Notes: generated by a model not told the origin, from the sequence alone. Positions 1 through 8,032 are shown, counted from the first letter of the stretch. The stretch is 13,215 bases of DNA from Candidatus Acetothermia bacterium (GCA_023255835.1 JAGDVW010000033.1:1324-14538), one strand, 5' to 3'. Translations and numbers: made by a program.

Positions 1-27
1 CCATTTGTTAGTGCTCCCCTGCTCCCT

Positions 28-58
28 TTGGGTTCACGGCGAAAGGGCGGGGTAAACT
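28..58 (+). promoter_or_regulatory. possible promoter of the DUF362 gene, giving a near-leaderless mRNA
   Basis: A -10-like TAAACT lies at 53-58, only nine bases before the ATG at 68, and a weak -35-like TTGGGT lies at 28-33 with a long 19-base spacer. No good Shine-Dalgarno sequence is close to the ATG. Transcription starting about seven bases after the -10 would begin almost at the start codon. The same arrangement (GGGGTAAA shortly before ATG) is seen in front of xdhC at 12238-12246, which makes it more credible. The rest of bases 1-67 holds no recognisable gene. Confidence 0.3.
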
Positions 59-67
59 TCCGGCGTT

Positions 68-1228
68 ATGGCGAAAAGCACGGTGGCCATCGTCCGGGCA
101 AAGGAGTACGCCCTTCCCGAGCTCCGCCAGGCCGTGGAGAGAATCCTCGGCCTCCTCGGCGGCCCCGAGAAATTCGTGCCCAAGGGGGCGAAGGTCTTCG
201 TGAAGGTGAACCTCCTCCCCCCGCCCTCGCCGCCGGAGCGGGCCATCATCACCCACCCTGTGTTCGTCGAAGCCGTGCTCACCTTCATCCGAGAGATCAC
301 CCCCCACATCGTGGTCGGCGATGACGTGCATGAGGCCAAAAGTTTTGAGGTGGGCGGCTACAAAGAGATGTGCCGAAGGCTCGGGGTGGAACTCCTCAAC
401 CTCCGAGAACGGGGCTTCGTGGAGGTTCCCCTGAACGGAGGGGTTTTGAAATCCGTATATATTGCCAAGGCCGTGCGGGAAGCCGAGGTGATCGTGAACC
501 TCCCCAAGCTCAAAACCCATGCCCTCACCACTTTCACTGGCGCGGTGAAGAATTTCTATGGGGTGATCCCCACCGGTTTGCGCACGGCCCTGCACGGTGA
601 GCACCCGGAGCCGCGGGAGTTCGCCCAAGTTTTGGTGGACATCTTTTCCTTAGTCCGGCCGGCCCTGACGGTGATGGATGGGGTGGTGGCCATGGAGGGG
701 CCGGGGCCGGCCAACGGAACCCCGCGTCCGCTGGGCCTGATCCTCGCTAGTTCCGATGCGGTGGCGGTGGACGCCGTGGCCCAGGCGATCATCGGCCTCG
801 ATCCCCTGCGGGTTTGGACCACTTACCACGCCCACAATCGCGGCCTTGGGGTGGGGGACCTCCGGGAGATCGAGATCCTTGGGGAGAGCTTGGAGAGCGT
901 GCGGGCGCGGGATTTTCGCTTGCCGCCCGCGGCGGGCGAGATGATGGGCCGGGTCCCCACGCCCCTCACCCGCTGGGCCACCCGGCACATGCAGGCCCAA
1001 CCGGTGGTTATACAGAGCCGCTGCGTGGGCTGCGGGGCCTGCGTGCGGGCCTGCCCCACCGGCGCGGCCCGATTCCGGGGAAAGAGGGCCTGGATCGACC
1101 GAAAAAAATGCATCCGCTGCATGTGCTGCCACGAGGCCTGCCGCTACAACGCCATCGATCTTCAGGTGGACCTCTTCGGCCGCTTTTTCAGGGCCGCGGA
1201 GCGCTGGGTATATCGGGACCGGCGCTAG
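68..1228 (+). CDS. DUF362 domain protein with C-terminal 2x[4Fe-4S] ferredoxin domain
   Basis: Predicted iron-sulfur protein of 386 residues. Residues about 1-290 match the DUF362 family, with the signature PKLKTH (146-151) followed by TGAVKNFYG (157-165). Residues about 310-365 form a bacterial-type ferredoxin domain with two cysteine sets: C319, C322, C325, C329 (CxxCxxCxxxCP) and C348, C351, C354, C358, plus an extra C353. The second set ends in CR rather than the usual CP. DUF362 proteins with ferredoxin tails are common in anaerobes, but their biochemical role is not firmly established; electron transfer or a redox-coupled reaction is an inference. No signal peptide or membrane segment is seen, so it should be cytoplasmic. 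The ATG at 68 is the first sensible start and the DUF362 homology begins directly after it. The TAG stop shares CTAG with the stop of the convergent MFS gene. Family call is confident, function is not. Confidence 0.88.
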   Translation: MAKSTVAIVRAKEYALPELRQAVERILGLLGGPEKFVPKGAKVFVKVNLLPPPSPPERAIITHPVFVEAVLTFIREITPHIVVGDDVHEAKSFEVGGYKEMCRRLGVELLNLRERGFVEVPLNGGVLKSVYIAKAVREAEVIVNLPKLKTHALTTFTGAVKNFYGVIPTGLRTALHGEHPEPREFAQVLVDIFSLVRPALTVMDGVVAMEGPGPANGTPRPLGLILASSDAVAVDAVAQAIIGLDPLRVWTTYHAHNRGLGVGDLREIEILGESLESVRARDFRLPPAAGEMMGRVPTPLTRWATRHMQAQPVVIQSRCVGCGACVRACPTGAARFRGKRAWIDRKKCIRCMCCHEACRYNAIDLQVDLFGRFFRAAERWVYRDRR

Positions 1229-2346
1229 CGCCTGGGAAGGGAAAGGGCGAGGAAGGCCGCGGGCAAGAGGGCCAAACCCACAAATCCCAGGGCTTCCTCC
1301 AGACCAATCCAATCGGCAAGGGCTCCCACGCCAGTAACAAGGAGCGAACCCACGCCCCAGGCCAAGCCCAAAAGGAGTCCGGACACGAGGCCGCGGCTTT
1401 CGGGCATGAGTTCTTGGCCGTAGACCACCGTGACCGGCACCGAGGCCGCGGAGGCGAAGCTGAAGAGGGCCAAAAAAGCCAGGGAAAGGGAGCCGCGGGT
1501 GAGGAGGAAAAGGTAGAGGGCGGGGATGGCCAAAAGGAGGGCGCCGGCGAGGATTTCCCTGCGGCCATAGCGGTCGGAAAGGCGGCCCCCGCACAGGTCA
1601 CCCAGGGCCCCGGCCAAGGCGTAGACGGTGAGGGCCAGCCCAGCAAAAGTGAGGGAGGCCCCCCGCCTTGCCCAAAGCACGGCCAAAAAGCCGGAAACGG
1701 ACGTGCCCACCGTGTCCCGAAACATCCCCATCCCCCAAAGCCGGAGGACGCGGCCCCGCTCAGGATGGTTAAGGAAACTGGTTAAGCGCTGATCGGGGAG
1801 GAAACCCGTGGGGAGGGTTAGGCCGAGGAGGAGAAGGACGAAAGCTCCGGGGATGAGGAGGAAGGGCACGGCGGAAAGGCCGAAACGGCTCACCACCTGG
1901 GTGACGAGGATCGGGCCCAAAGCCACGCCCAAGGTGCCGCCGGCGGAGAAAATGGCCATGCGCAGCCCGCGGGAGCCGCCCTCGGGAACGAGGCTCGCCC
2001 CAGCCGGATGGAACGCAGCCGTCCCCAACCCCGCGAAGATCAAAAGCACCGCGGCCGCAAGATAACTGGGCACAACCCCCAAGAGACACATGGAGGCCAC
2101 GGTGAGGGCGGGGCCGAGGAGGGCGAAGATCCGCGGGCCAAAGCGGTCCGCAGCCAATCCCAAGGGCCATTGGCCAAAGGAAGCAAGGCCCGAACGAACA
2201 GAGGTGAGAAGCCCGGCCAAAGTTAAGGAGATCCCAAGCCGCTCGATTAGAACAGGCATGAGGGCGGAGAGGAACGCGCCGTAGCCGTCGTTGAGGCCGT
2301 GGGCCAAGGCCACGGGCCAGACCCGCTTCTTTTCCGGAGGCTTCAC
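1225..2346 (-). CDS. MFS transporter, Fsr (fosmidomycin-resistance)-like
   Basis: Integral inner-membrane transporter of 373 residues, built almost entirely of hydrophobic segments consistent with the 12-helix major facilitator fold. The MFS motif A appears as GLAADRFGPR (63-72) between helices 2 and 3, and again in the second half as GGRLSDRYGRR (253-263). The AHGLND motif (15-20) and GTAAFHPAGA (108-117) resemble the Fsr branch of drug-efflux MFS proteins. The start is GTG at 2346, and its first four bases (GTGA) contain the stop of the xanthine-dehydrogenase-like gene, so the two are translationally coupled and surely cotranscribed. Context suggests it moves the substrate or product of that hydroxylase (for example a purine or other N-heterocycle), but the sequence class itself points to efflux of small molecules; substrate is unknown. 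It is short for MFS (about 400 is usual) yet both halves are present. Confidence 0.85.
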   Translation of the reverse strand: MKPPEKKRVWPVALAHGLNDGYGAFLSALMPVLIERLGISLTLAGLLTSVRSGLASFGQWPLGLAADRFGPRIFALLGPALTVASMCLLGVVPSYLAAAVLLIFAGLGTAAFHPAGASLVPEGGSRGLRMAIFSAGGTLGVALGPILVTQVVSRFGLSAVPFLLIPGAFVLLLLGLTLPTGFLPDQRLTSFLNHPERGRVLRLWGMGMFRDTVGTSVSGFLAVLWARRGASLTFAGLALTVYALAGALGDLCGGRLSDRYGRREILAGALLLAIPALYLFLLTRGSLSLAFLALFSFASAASVPVTVVYGQELMPESRGLVSGLLLGLAWGVGSLLVTGVGALADWIGLEEALGFVGLALLPAAFLALSLPRR

Positions 2347-4673
2347 GACCGTGAGGCGCTTTCCAAAAGGGCGAGGACCCGCTCGGGTGTGGCGGGGTAC
2401 TGGCGGAGCCGGCCACCCGTAGCCTGAGAAATGGCGTTGGCCACGGCCGCATGGGAGGCCATGAGGGGGACCTCCCCCAGACCTTTAGCCCCAAACGGCC
2501 CGCCGGAATACGGCGCCTCCACAAAATCGATCACGAGTTCCTCAGGCATGTCCATGGCCGTGGGGATGTGATAGGCGGTGAAGGAAGGATAAAGGATCCG
2601 CCCATCCCTCGTCTCGAGTTCCTCAAGGAGGGCGTAACCGATCCCCTGGGCGATCCCCCCGGCCACCTGGCCGAAGGCGGTTTTAGGGTTCACGATCCTC
2701 CCGGAATCGTGTACGGCCCAAAAGCCCCGCACATGGGTCTCCCCGGTGAGGGCGTCCACCTCCACTTCGGCGATGTGGCAAGCGAAAGCGTAGACGAAAT
2801 AGGCGTTCCCCAGGCCGGTTTTCGGGTCCCAATCCACGGGCGCAGCCTCGGCCCAGCCGGTGGCGCCCATATCCCAGTTGTGGACCCACATCCAGCGGGC
2901 CACTTCCTCCAAAGACACCCTTCGCCGCGGATCCCGGGGATCACAAAAACTGCGGCCTTCCACCACGAATTTCGGGCAACCCAGGAGCTCCTGCACTGCC
3001 GCGTTGATCTTGGCCCGAAGCTTCCGCGCCGCGTCCAAAACGGCCATCCCTTGGACGGTGGTGGTGCGGGAGGCCACGGTGGGCCCAGAATCGGGAACTC
3101 TTGAGGTATCCACCGGCGCCACCTGGACCGCGGAAAGGGGCACCTCCAGGGCCTCCGCGGCGATCTGGGCCAAAACGGTCATCGCCCCTTGCCCCATCTC
3201 CGTGTTCCCCACGGCCACGGTGATGGACCCGTCCGCCTCGAGCTTCACGTAGGCTCCCGCTTTATCCAAAAGCGGGGCTTTGGCGCCCATCCCCACCCCG
3301 TACATCACCGTGGAGACGCCCAGCCCCCGGCGCCGGAATTTTTCCCGCCGGTTGAACTCCTCCACCTCTCTCTTCCTCTCCTCCCAGCGGGAGATCTCCC
3401 TCGCCCGCTCAATACAGGAAAGAAGCCCAACGGATTCGGTGAGGACCTGGGCGGTTGCGGTTTCATCGCCCTCGCGGAGGGCGTTTTTGCGCCGAAGCTC
3501 CAAGGGGTCCATCCCCAGCCTCCGCGCCAGCTCGTCCATCTGGGATTCGTGGGCGAAGATCACCTGGGGGGAACCGAAGCCCCGGAAGGCCCCGCAGGGC
3601 ACGGTGTTGGTGGCCACAGAATAAGCGTCCACTTTGACGTTTGGGATGCGATAGGGGCCGGCGGCGTGGATGAGGCCCCGCCAAAGCACCGCCGAGGAAA
3701 GGGTTTGGTACGCGCCGGCGTTGTAGTAGAACTCCACCTCCACCGCGGTGAGGGTGCCATCGTATTTCGCCCCGGTTTTATAGCGGATGATCCCGGGATG
3801 GCGCTTGGAGGTGGTGAGGATATCCTCTTCGCGATCGAACACGACCTTGACCGGCCGGCCCGCCTTCCAGGCCAGCACTGCGGCCATGGCCGCCACCTGC
3901 GAGGGCACGTCCTCCTTCCCCCCGAAGCCGCCGCCGGTGGCCGTCTGCACCACCCGTACCCGGGAAAGGGGAAGACCGAGAACCGCGGCCACCGCCTTCT
4001 GCACATAAAAGGGGCATTGCAGGGTCCCATAGACGGCGATCCCGTTCTCCTCGGGAACGGCGATCATCCCCTGGGTCTCCAAATAGGCGTGCTCTTGATA
4101 GCCTACGCGATACTCACCTTCCACGATCACGTCGGCCTCGGAAAAACCCTTCTCCACATCGCCCTTGCGGATCACCATGTGGTTGAAAATGTTTCCTTCC
4201 TCGGCCGCTTCGGGAACGGCCACCTGAGGCGCGCTAGGCTTTATCGCCTCCAGGGGATCGAACACGGCGGGGAGGTCCTCGTACTCCACCACCGCGAGTT
4301 TCGCCGCTTCCTCCGCGTCTTCCTTGGTTTCCGCGGCCAAAAGGGCGATGGGCTCTCCCACATAGCGCACCACTCCATCGGCCAAAAGGGGCATGTCCTC
4401 GTAAATGATGGGGACGCAATTTCTTCCGGGGATGTCCTTGGCTGTCACTACGCAGGCCACTTTGGGATGCTCCGCCACCTTGGAAAGATCGAGCCGGAGA
4501 ATGCGGGCATGGGGACGATCGGAACGGATGGCTTTCCCATAGAGCATCCCGGGGAAGGAAAGGTCATCGGCATAGCGGGCTTGTCCCTTCACCTTGGCCT
4601 CGGCATCCAGGCGAGGCACCTCCTTCCCCACCACCTTGGTCCGTTCCGCAGGGCGCACCAAGACCTCAGCCAT
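2343..4673 (-). CDS. xanthine dehydrogenase family, molybdopterin-binding (large) subunit
   Basis: Catalytic subunit of 776 residues of a molybdenum hydroxylase of the xanthine dehydrogenase/aldehyde oxidase family. Residues about 15-130 are the N-terminal a/b hammerhead domain (start PRLDAEAKVKGQARYADD, 20-37). The Mo-cofactor part has GGGFGGKE (247-254), GAFRGFGSPQ (361-370), MGQG (493-496), SGPTVASRTTTVQG (529-542) and GAKGLGE near the C-terminus with E734 at the place of the family's catalytic glutamate. FRGFG argues for the xanthine/purine or related hydroxylase side and against CO dehydrogenase, whose loop carries CSFR. The start ATG at 4673 follows AAAGGAG; the reading frame is open to 4817, but the extra 48 residues overlap nagA and look non-homologous. 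The FAD and 2Fe-2S subunits that such a subunit normally needs are absent from the window. XdhC, its maturation factor, is at 12254-13045. Substrate is inferred (purine or N-heterocycle), not shown. Confidence 0.92.
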   Translation of the reverse strand: MAEVLVRPAERTKVVGKEVPRLDAEAKVKGQARYADDLSFPGMLYGKAIRSDRPHARILRLDLSKVAEHPKVACVVTAKDIPGRNCVPIIYEDMPLLADGVVRYVGEPIALLAAETKEDAEEAAKLAVVEYEDLPAVFDPLEAIKPSAPQVAVPEAAEEGNIFNHMVIRKGDVEKGFSEADVIVEGEYRVGYQEHAYLETQGMIAVPEENGIAVYGTLQCPFYVQKAVAAVLGLPLSRVRVVQTATGGGFGGKEDVPSQVAAMAAVLAWKAGRPVKVVFDREEDILTTSKRHPGIIRYKTGAKYDGTLTAVEVEFYYNAGAYQTLSSAVLWRGLIHAAGPYRIPNVKVDAYSVATNTVPCGAFRGFGSPQVIFAHESQMDELARRLGMDPLELRRKNALREGDETATAQVLTESVGLLSCIERAREISRWEERKREVEEFNRREKFRRRGLGVSTVMYGVGMGAKAPLLDKAGAYVKLEADGSITVAVGNTEMGQGAMTVLAQIAAEALEVPLSAVQVAPVDTSRVPDSGPTVASRTTTVQGMAVLDAARKLRAKINAAVQELLGCPKFVVEGRSFCDPRDPRRRVSLEEVARWMWVHNWDMGATGWAEAAPVDWDPKTGLGNAYFVYAFACHIAEVEVDALTGETHVRGFWAVHDSGRIVNPKTAFGQVAGGIAQGIGYALLEELETRDGRILYPSFTAYHIPTAMDMPEELVIDFVEAPYSGGPFGAKGLGEVPLMASHAAVANAISQATGGRLRQYPATPERVLALLESASRS

Positions 4674-4687
4674 CTCGCTCCTTTCCC
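4673..4687 (-). promoter_or_regulatory. translation leader of the xdh-like gene (GGGAAAGGAGCGAGA)
   Basis: Shine-Dalgarno AAAGGAG sits four bases before the ATG at 4673 and decides this start over longer in-frame ones. The 15-base string GGGAAAGGAGCGAGA, whose last A is the A of the start codon, recurs exactly in front of the PLP-enzyme gene at 9775-9789 on the other strand. Confidence 0.6.
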
Positions 4688-4692
4688 GGGCG

Positions 4693-4698
4693 ATTGTA
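4693..4698 (-). promoter_or_regulatory. candidate -10 element for the xdh-MFS unit
   Basis: TACAAT (minus strand) is a close match to the TATAAT consensus, located so that transcription would begin about 13 bases before the xdh-like ATG and include its Shine-Dalgarno site. No convincing -35 is found 16-18 bases upstream. It sits between short GGGC/GCCC arms. The 61-base gap after nagA holds nothing else that I recognise, so read-through from nagA remains an alternative. Confidence 0.3.
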
Positions 4699-4734
4699 GC
4701 CCTTTGGATGAGCGCGGTTTTTTGGCAAAAGCCA

Positions 4735-5871
4735 TCAATTCCGGGCATAAACGATCTTCCCCCCAAGGATCGTGTAGTGCACAGCGAAATCCTCGTCGAA
4801 TATGACAAGGTCCGCATCCTTGCCCACTCCCAGGCTTCCCTTTTTGGCCGCGATCCCCAAAATTTTTGCGGGGTTCAAGGTGGCGCAGCGCACGGCCTCA
4901 GAAAGGGAGCAACCGGTGAAGTCAAGGAAATTCTTCACCGCTTTCTCCATGGTGAGGGTGCTCCCCGCCAAGGTCCCATCGGAAAGCTTGGGAACCCCGT
5001 TCTCCACGAATATCTCCACGCCAAAAACGTATTTCCCGTCGGGAAGACCCGTGGGAGCTAGGCAATCGGTGACGAGGAGGAGGCGCGTGAAACCTTTGCT
5101 TTTCGCGGCCAGCCGTACCGCCGCGGGATGGACGTGAACGCCATCGCAGATGAGGCTCACGAAGACCGGGGCCTCCAAAGCCGCTCCGGCGAGGCCCGGA
5201 TCGCGATGATGGAAGGGCCTCATCCCGTTGAAAAGATGGGTGACCAGAGGGACGCCCAGGGAGAAGGCGGCCATGGCCTCTTCGTAGGAGGCGTCGGAGT
5301 GTCCCAAAGCGCATACCACCCCATTTTTCCTCAGCTCCGCGATGACCTCCTTGGCTCCTGGGAGCTCAGGGGCCAAGGTCCAAAGCTTTATCAACCCTGG
5401 GAAATTTGCGAGGAAGGTGCGCACCAATTGCCCCGAGGGCGGGTGGAGATGCTCCTTGGGGTGGGCGCCGCGGCGGGCCTCCGCCAAAAACGGGCCCTCA
5501 AGGTGGACCCCAAGGAGCACGGGGTGTTTCATGGCCGAAAGGCGGGAAAGGGCGGAGGAGAGGATTTCCTGAGGAGCGGTGGGGAGCGTGGCCAAAAGTC
5601 CCGTGGTCCCATGGTGGAGGAAAAAATCCAAAATTTGGTTGATTTCCTCTGGGGAGGCGCGAAGGAATTCGTACCCCATCGCGCCATTTGCCTGGAGGTC
5701 CAGGAAACCGGGAGCCACATACAGGGAACCCACGGAAAGGACCTCCTCCGCAGCCTGAGCTACGCCTTTCCCGATTTTTGCGATCTTCCCCGCCTTGATG
5801 AGGAGATCGCCGGGCACCACCTCCCTTGGGAGCACCAAAAGTCCGCCTGTGATCCCTAGGGTCTTCCCCAT
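4735..5871 (-). CDS. nagA: N-acetylglucosamine-6-phosphate deacetylase (NagA family amidohydrolase)
   Basis: Metal-dependent amidohydrolase of 378 residues, the usual NagA length. NagA removes acetate from GlcNAc-6-phosphate in amino-sugar and peptidoglycan recycling. Diagnostic motifs appear in order: PGFLDLQANGAMG (54-66), GVHLEGPFL (121-129; metal ligand E125), GHSDAS (190-195; H191), VTHLFNGM (210-217; H212), DGVHVHP (243-249), LVTDCLAPTG (266-275; catalytic Asp D269) and TLAGSTLTM (300-308). All metal and catalytic residues known from E. coli NagA have counterparts. The ATG at 5871 has only a purine-rich GGGGAAGG immediately before it. No NagB, NagK or amino-sugar transporter is visible nearby; instead it sits between the carbamoyltransferase operon (from which a terminator separates it) and the xanthine-dehydrogenase-like gene 61 bases downstream. 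That context makes a role on another acylated amine conceivable, though the sequence reads as ordinary NagA. Confidence 0.92.
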   Translation of the reverse strand: MGKTLGITGGLLVLPREVVPGDLLIKAGKIAKIGKGVAQAAEEVLSVGSLYVAPGFLDLQANGAMGYEFLRASPEEINQILDFFLHHGTTGLLATLPTAPQEILSSALSRLSAMKHPVLLGVHLEGPFLAEARRGAHPKEHLHPPSGQLVRTFLANFPGLIKLWTLAPELPGAKEVIAELRKNGVVCALGHSDASYEEAMAAFSLGVPLVTHLFNGMRPFHHRDPGLAGAALEAPVFVSLICDGVHVHPAAVRLAAKSKGFTRLLLVTDCLAPTGLPDGKYVFGVEIFVENGVPKLSDGTLAGSTLTMEKAVKNFLDFTGCSLSEAVRCATLNPAKILGIAAKKGSLGVGKDADLVIFDEDFAVHYTILGGKIVYARN

Positions 5872-5888
5872 CCTTCCCCAAGGTTAAC

Positions 5889-5917
5889 AAAAAAGGGCCG
5901 GCGAGGCCGGCCCTTTT
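5889..5917 (-). terminator. intrinsic terminator after the carbamoyltransferase operon
   Basis: A perfect 12-base inverted repeat (AAAAGGGCCGGC at 5891-5902 with its complement at 5906-5917) encloses a three-base loop, GAG. Read on the minus strand, the G/C-rich stem is followed by six Ts (5894 down to 5889). It begins 17 bases after the stop of the second carbamoyltransferase and ends 17 bases before the nagA start. Because of the A/T flanks it could also stop transcription on the plus strand, but no plus-strand gene ends here. Very little room remains for an independent nagA promoter. Confidence 0.88.
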
Positions 5918-5934
5918 CCGCCTCTACATCGTTT

Positions 5935-6966
5935 TTAAGCGGGGCGGCCGCCCATGGTGAGGGAGAGGATGGCCTTCTGTGTGTGCAGGCGGTTCTCGGC
6001 CTGATCGTACATCCAAGAGAGCTCGGGATCGTCGCAGATCTCCGAATCAGCCTCGTTACCCCGGTCGATGGGCATGACGTGCATGAGGTACCCGGGTTTG
6101 CAGAGCTCCTTTTGCCGCTTGCGGGTATATTTCCAATCCTTGAACTTCTCGGCGTTTTTGATCTCCGCCTCTTTTCCGATCTCGTAGCGACGTAAGCTCA
6201 TCCAGCCCCGGGGGAACACGATGGTGGCCCCTTTTAGGGCATCGTCGAGCTCGTTGGTGGCCTCGAATTTTCCGCCGTTTTCCTCCGCGTATTTTTTGGC
6301 CAAAGCCAGGGCCTCCGGCTCGAGCTCATACCCTTTGGGATGGGCCACCACCACCTCCATCCCAAAACGGGCGGCGAGGATCATCTCCTCCTGAACGGAA
6401 CCCAGGGAGCGAGCCCAGGGGGAATAAGCCCACATGATGGTGTACCGCACACCCTTAAGATCGCGTCCGAGTTTTTCCCGAATGGTATAGATATCCGTCA
6501 GGCCCTGGCAAGGATGCCAGGAGTTCGAGGCCATGTTGATCACCGGGATATCCGCGTATTCTGCGAATTTATAGAGGATTTCCGTGTCCTCGCCCCAGCG
6601 GGAGACCTTGTCCTCCAGGAGCCGAATCCCGATCCCGTGGGCATAGCGGCTCATGACCTTGGCCGTGTCCTTGATGGTTTCCCCTGCGCCGGGTTTGTCC
6701 TCCAAGGAGAGGCGCAAATCGGCGCCCGTGATGTATTGGGCGTGGCCCCCAAGCTGGGTCATGGCCGTCTCGAAGGAGAGCCTGGTCCGCGTGGAGGGGT
6801 TGAAAAAAAGCATGAGGAAAGTCTTGTCCTTGAGGGTGTGATGGGGGATCCCCGCATAATACATGCCTTTTAGCTGCTCCGTCACCTTGAGGACGATCTC
6901 GAGCTCTTCTTTCGTCCAGTCCTTGGTGCTGATGAGGTCCTTTCCCGCAAGCTCGTACCAGCTCAT
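5935..6966 (-). CDS. knotted carbamoyltransferase, YgeW-like, divergent paralogue
   Basis: Aspartate/ornithine carbamoyltransferase superfamily enzyme of 343 residues; family members move a carbamoyl group between carbamoyl phosphate and an amine. Carbamoyl-phosphate loop STRTRLSFE is at 58-66, HPCQGLTD at 151-158, and the second-domain segment AHPKGYELEP (208-217) matches YgeW-type proteins. It departs from its neighbour at both amine-side motifs: HVMP (296-299) instead of HCLP, and RSLGSVQEE (186-194) where the paralogue has KPLAVPQG. The C-terminal ENRLHTQK (324-331) is conserved. The ATG at 6966 follows GAAAGGAGAAAGG and lies 11 bases after the stop of the upstream paralogue; an in-frame GTG at 6981 would put the start inside that gene and lacks this site. 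It is last in the operon, before the terminator. Active in the phosphate-binding half by motif; the acceptor is unknown and probably differs from the paralogue's. Confidence 0.9.
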   Translation of the reverse strand: MSWYELAGKDLISTKDWTKEELEIVLKVTEQLKGMYYAGIPHHTLKDKTFLMLFFNPSTRTRLSFETAMTQLGGHAQYITGADLRLSLEDKPGAGETIKDTAKVMSRYAHGIGIRLLEDKVSRWGEDTEILYKFAEYADIPVINMASNSWHPCQGLTDIYTIREKLGRDLKGVRYTIMWAYSPWARSLGSVQEEMILAARFGMEVVVAHPKGYELEPEALALAKKYAEENGGKFEATNELDDALKGATIVFPRGWMSLRRYEIGKEAEIKNAEKFKDWKYTRKRQKELCKPGYLMHVMPIDRGNEADSEICDDPELSWMYDQAENRLHTQKAILSLTMGGRPA

Positions 6967-6977
6967 CCTTTCTCCTT

Positions 6978-8012
6978 TCACATGATGAGGGCCATGAGGC
7001 CTTTTTGGGCATGGAGGCGGTTCCCAGCCTGCTCGATGATCACGGAGTTGGGACCATCGATGACCTCGTCGGTGACCTCCATCCCCCGGTCCGCGGGCAA
7101 ACAGTGCATGTAGATCGCATCATTGGTGAGCTTCATCTTCTCCACGGTGGTGATCCAGTGCCGGTTGGCCTCGAAAAGGGCCTTGGCCTTCTCCACATCC
7201 AGCGGGGTCTTCCCATCGGTGGGCTGGCAGGTCCAAGACTTCGGATACACGATGTCCGCATCTTTGAAGGCCTCATCCATGTCGTGCACGATCTTGAATG
7301 AGCCCCCGTATTTCTTCGTGTTCTTCTTCACGAAGTTGAGGATATTCGGGTCCAAGTCGAAGCCCTTCGGGTGGGCGAGGGTGATATCCAGGCCGAAATA
7401 GGAGGCGATCATGATCGCGCCCTGGGGGACGGCCAAGGGTTTCTCCACCGAGCCGGAGTAGGCCCAGCTCATGACGAATTTCTTGCCGCGGAGGTCGGTC
7501 CCGAACTTCTCCATGATGGTCATGATGTCGGCGAGGGCTTGGCAGGGGTGGTCCACGTCGTCCTCCATGTTGATCACGGGGATGCGCGCCCAGCGCGCGA
7601 ACTCCTGGATGATGAGCCGGCCCTTCCCGTAGATCCAACCGGTGGGCTTCCCGTAGATGCGGATGGCGATCCCATGCCCCATCTCCGCCAAAACCCGGGC
7701 CACATCGGCGATGCGCTCCGTGGAGTAGGCCTTCTCCTCCCCGGGAAGGGCCGGGGTGTACACGGCCTCCGGCTCAAGGTAGTGGGCATGGCCCCCGAGC
7801 TGGGTCATCCCGGCCTCAAAGGAGTTCCGGGTACGAAGGGAGCGGTTGTAGAAGAACATGAACAGGGTCTTCCCTTTGAGGAGCTCGTGGGGTTCACCGC
7901 GGATGAACTTGCGCTTGAGATCGAACGCGGTCTCGAGGATGGTCTCGAGCTCCTCCCGGTCGAAATCCATGATGGTGATGAAATCCCGACCCCGAAGATC
8001 CGTTGCCGCCAT
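6978..8012 (-). CDS. ygeW: knotted carbamoyltransferase YgeW
   Basis: Carbamoyltransferase of 344 residues. The carbamoyl-phosphate motif is SLRTRNSFE (58-66), the SLRTR form found in acetyl-/succinyl-ornithine and YgeW enzymes, rather than STRTR of ornithine carbamoyltransferase. Further motifs are HPCQALAD (155-162), KPLAVPQG (191-198) in the region of the knot loop, AHPKGFDLDP (213-222), EAFKDADIVYPKSW (247-260), MHCLP (302-306) and NRLHAQK (331-337). The last segments closely resemble what I recall of E. coli YgeW, whose physiological substrate has long been uncertain and which is linked to purine and ureido-acid catabolism. The ATG at 8012 is chosen because AGGAGG precedes it by six bases; the frame stays open to 8141, but that extension lies inside carbamate kinase and is not homologous. 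It starts 20 bases after arcC, and its stop is 11 bases before the second paralogue. Arginine biosynthesis is unlikely given the motifs and context. Confidence 0.92.
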   Translation of the reverse strand: MAATDLRGRDFITIMDFDREELETILETAFDLKRKFIRGEPHELLKGKTLFMFFYNRSLRTRNSFEAGMTQLGGHAHYLEPEAVYTPALPGEEKAYSTERIADVARVLAEMGHGIAIRIYGKPTGWIYGKGRLIIQEFARWARIPVINMEDDVDHPCQALADIMTIMEKFGTDLRGKKFVMSWAYSGSVEKPLAVPQGAIMIASYFGLDITLAHPKGFDLDPNILNFVKKNTKKYGGSFKIVHDMDEAFKDADIVYPKSWTCQPTDGKTPLDVEKAKALFEANRHWITTVEKMKLTNDAIYMHCLPADRGMEVTDEVIDGPNSVIIEQAGNRLHAQKGLMALIM

Positions 8013-8032
8013 TTTTTCCTCCTTTTTGCGGG

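Noticed and set aside
4715..4734. TGGC-TTTT-GCCA hairpin just after nagA as a terminator
   Set aside because: The stem is only four base pairs, and on the minus strand it is followed by As rather than Ts.
3189..4805. A 538-codon open frame on the plus strand opposite the xanthine-dehydrogenase-like gene
   Set aside because: It lies wholly antisense to a gene with clear motifs. The product is rich in His, Gly and Pro with no recognisable domain, as expected from mirrored high-GC codons.
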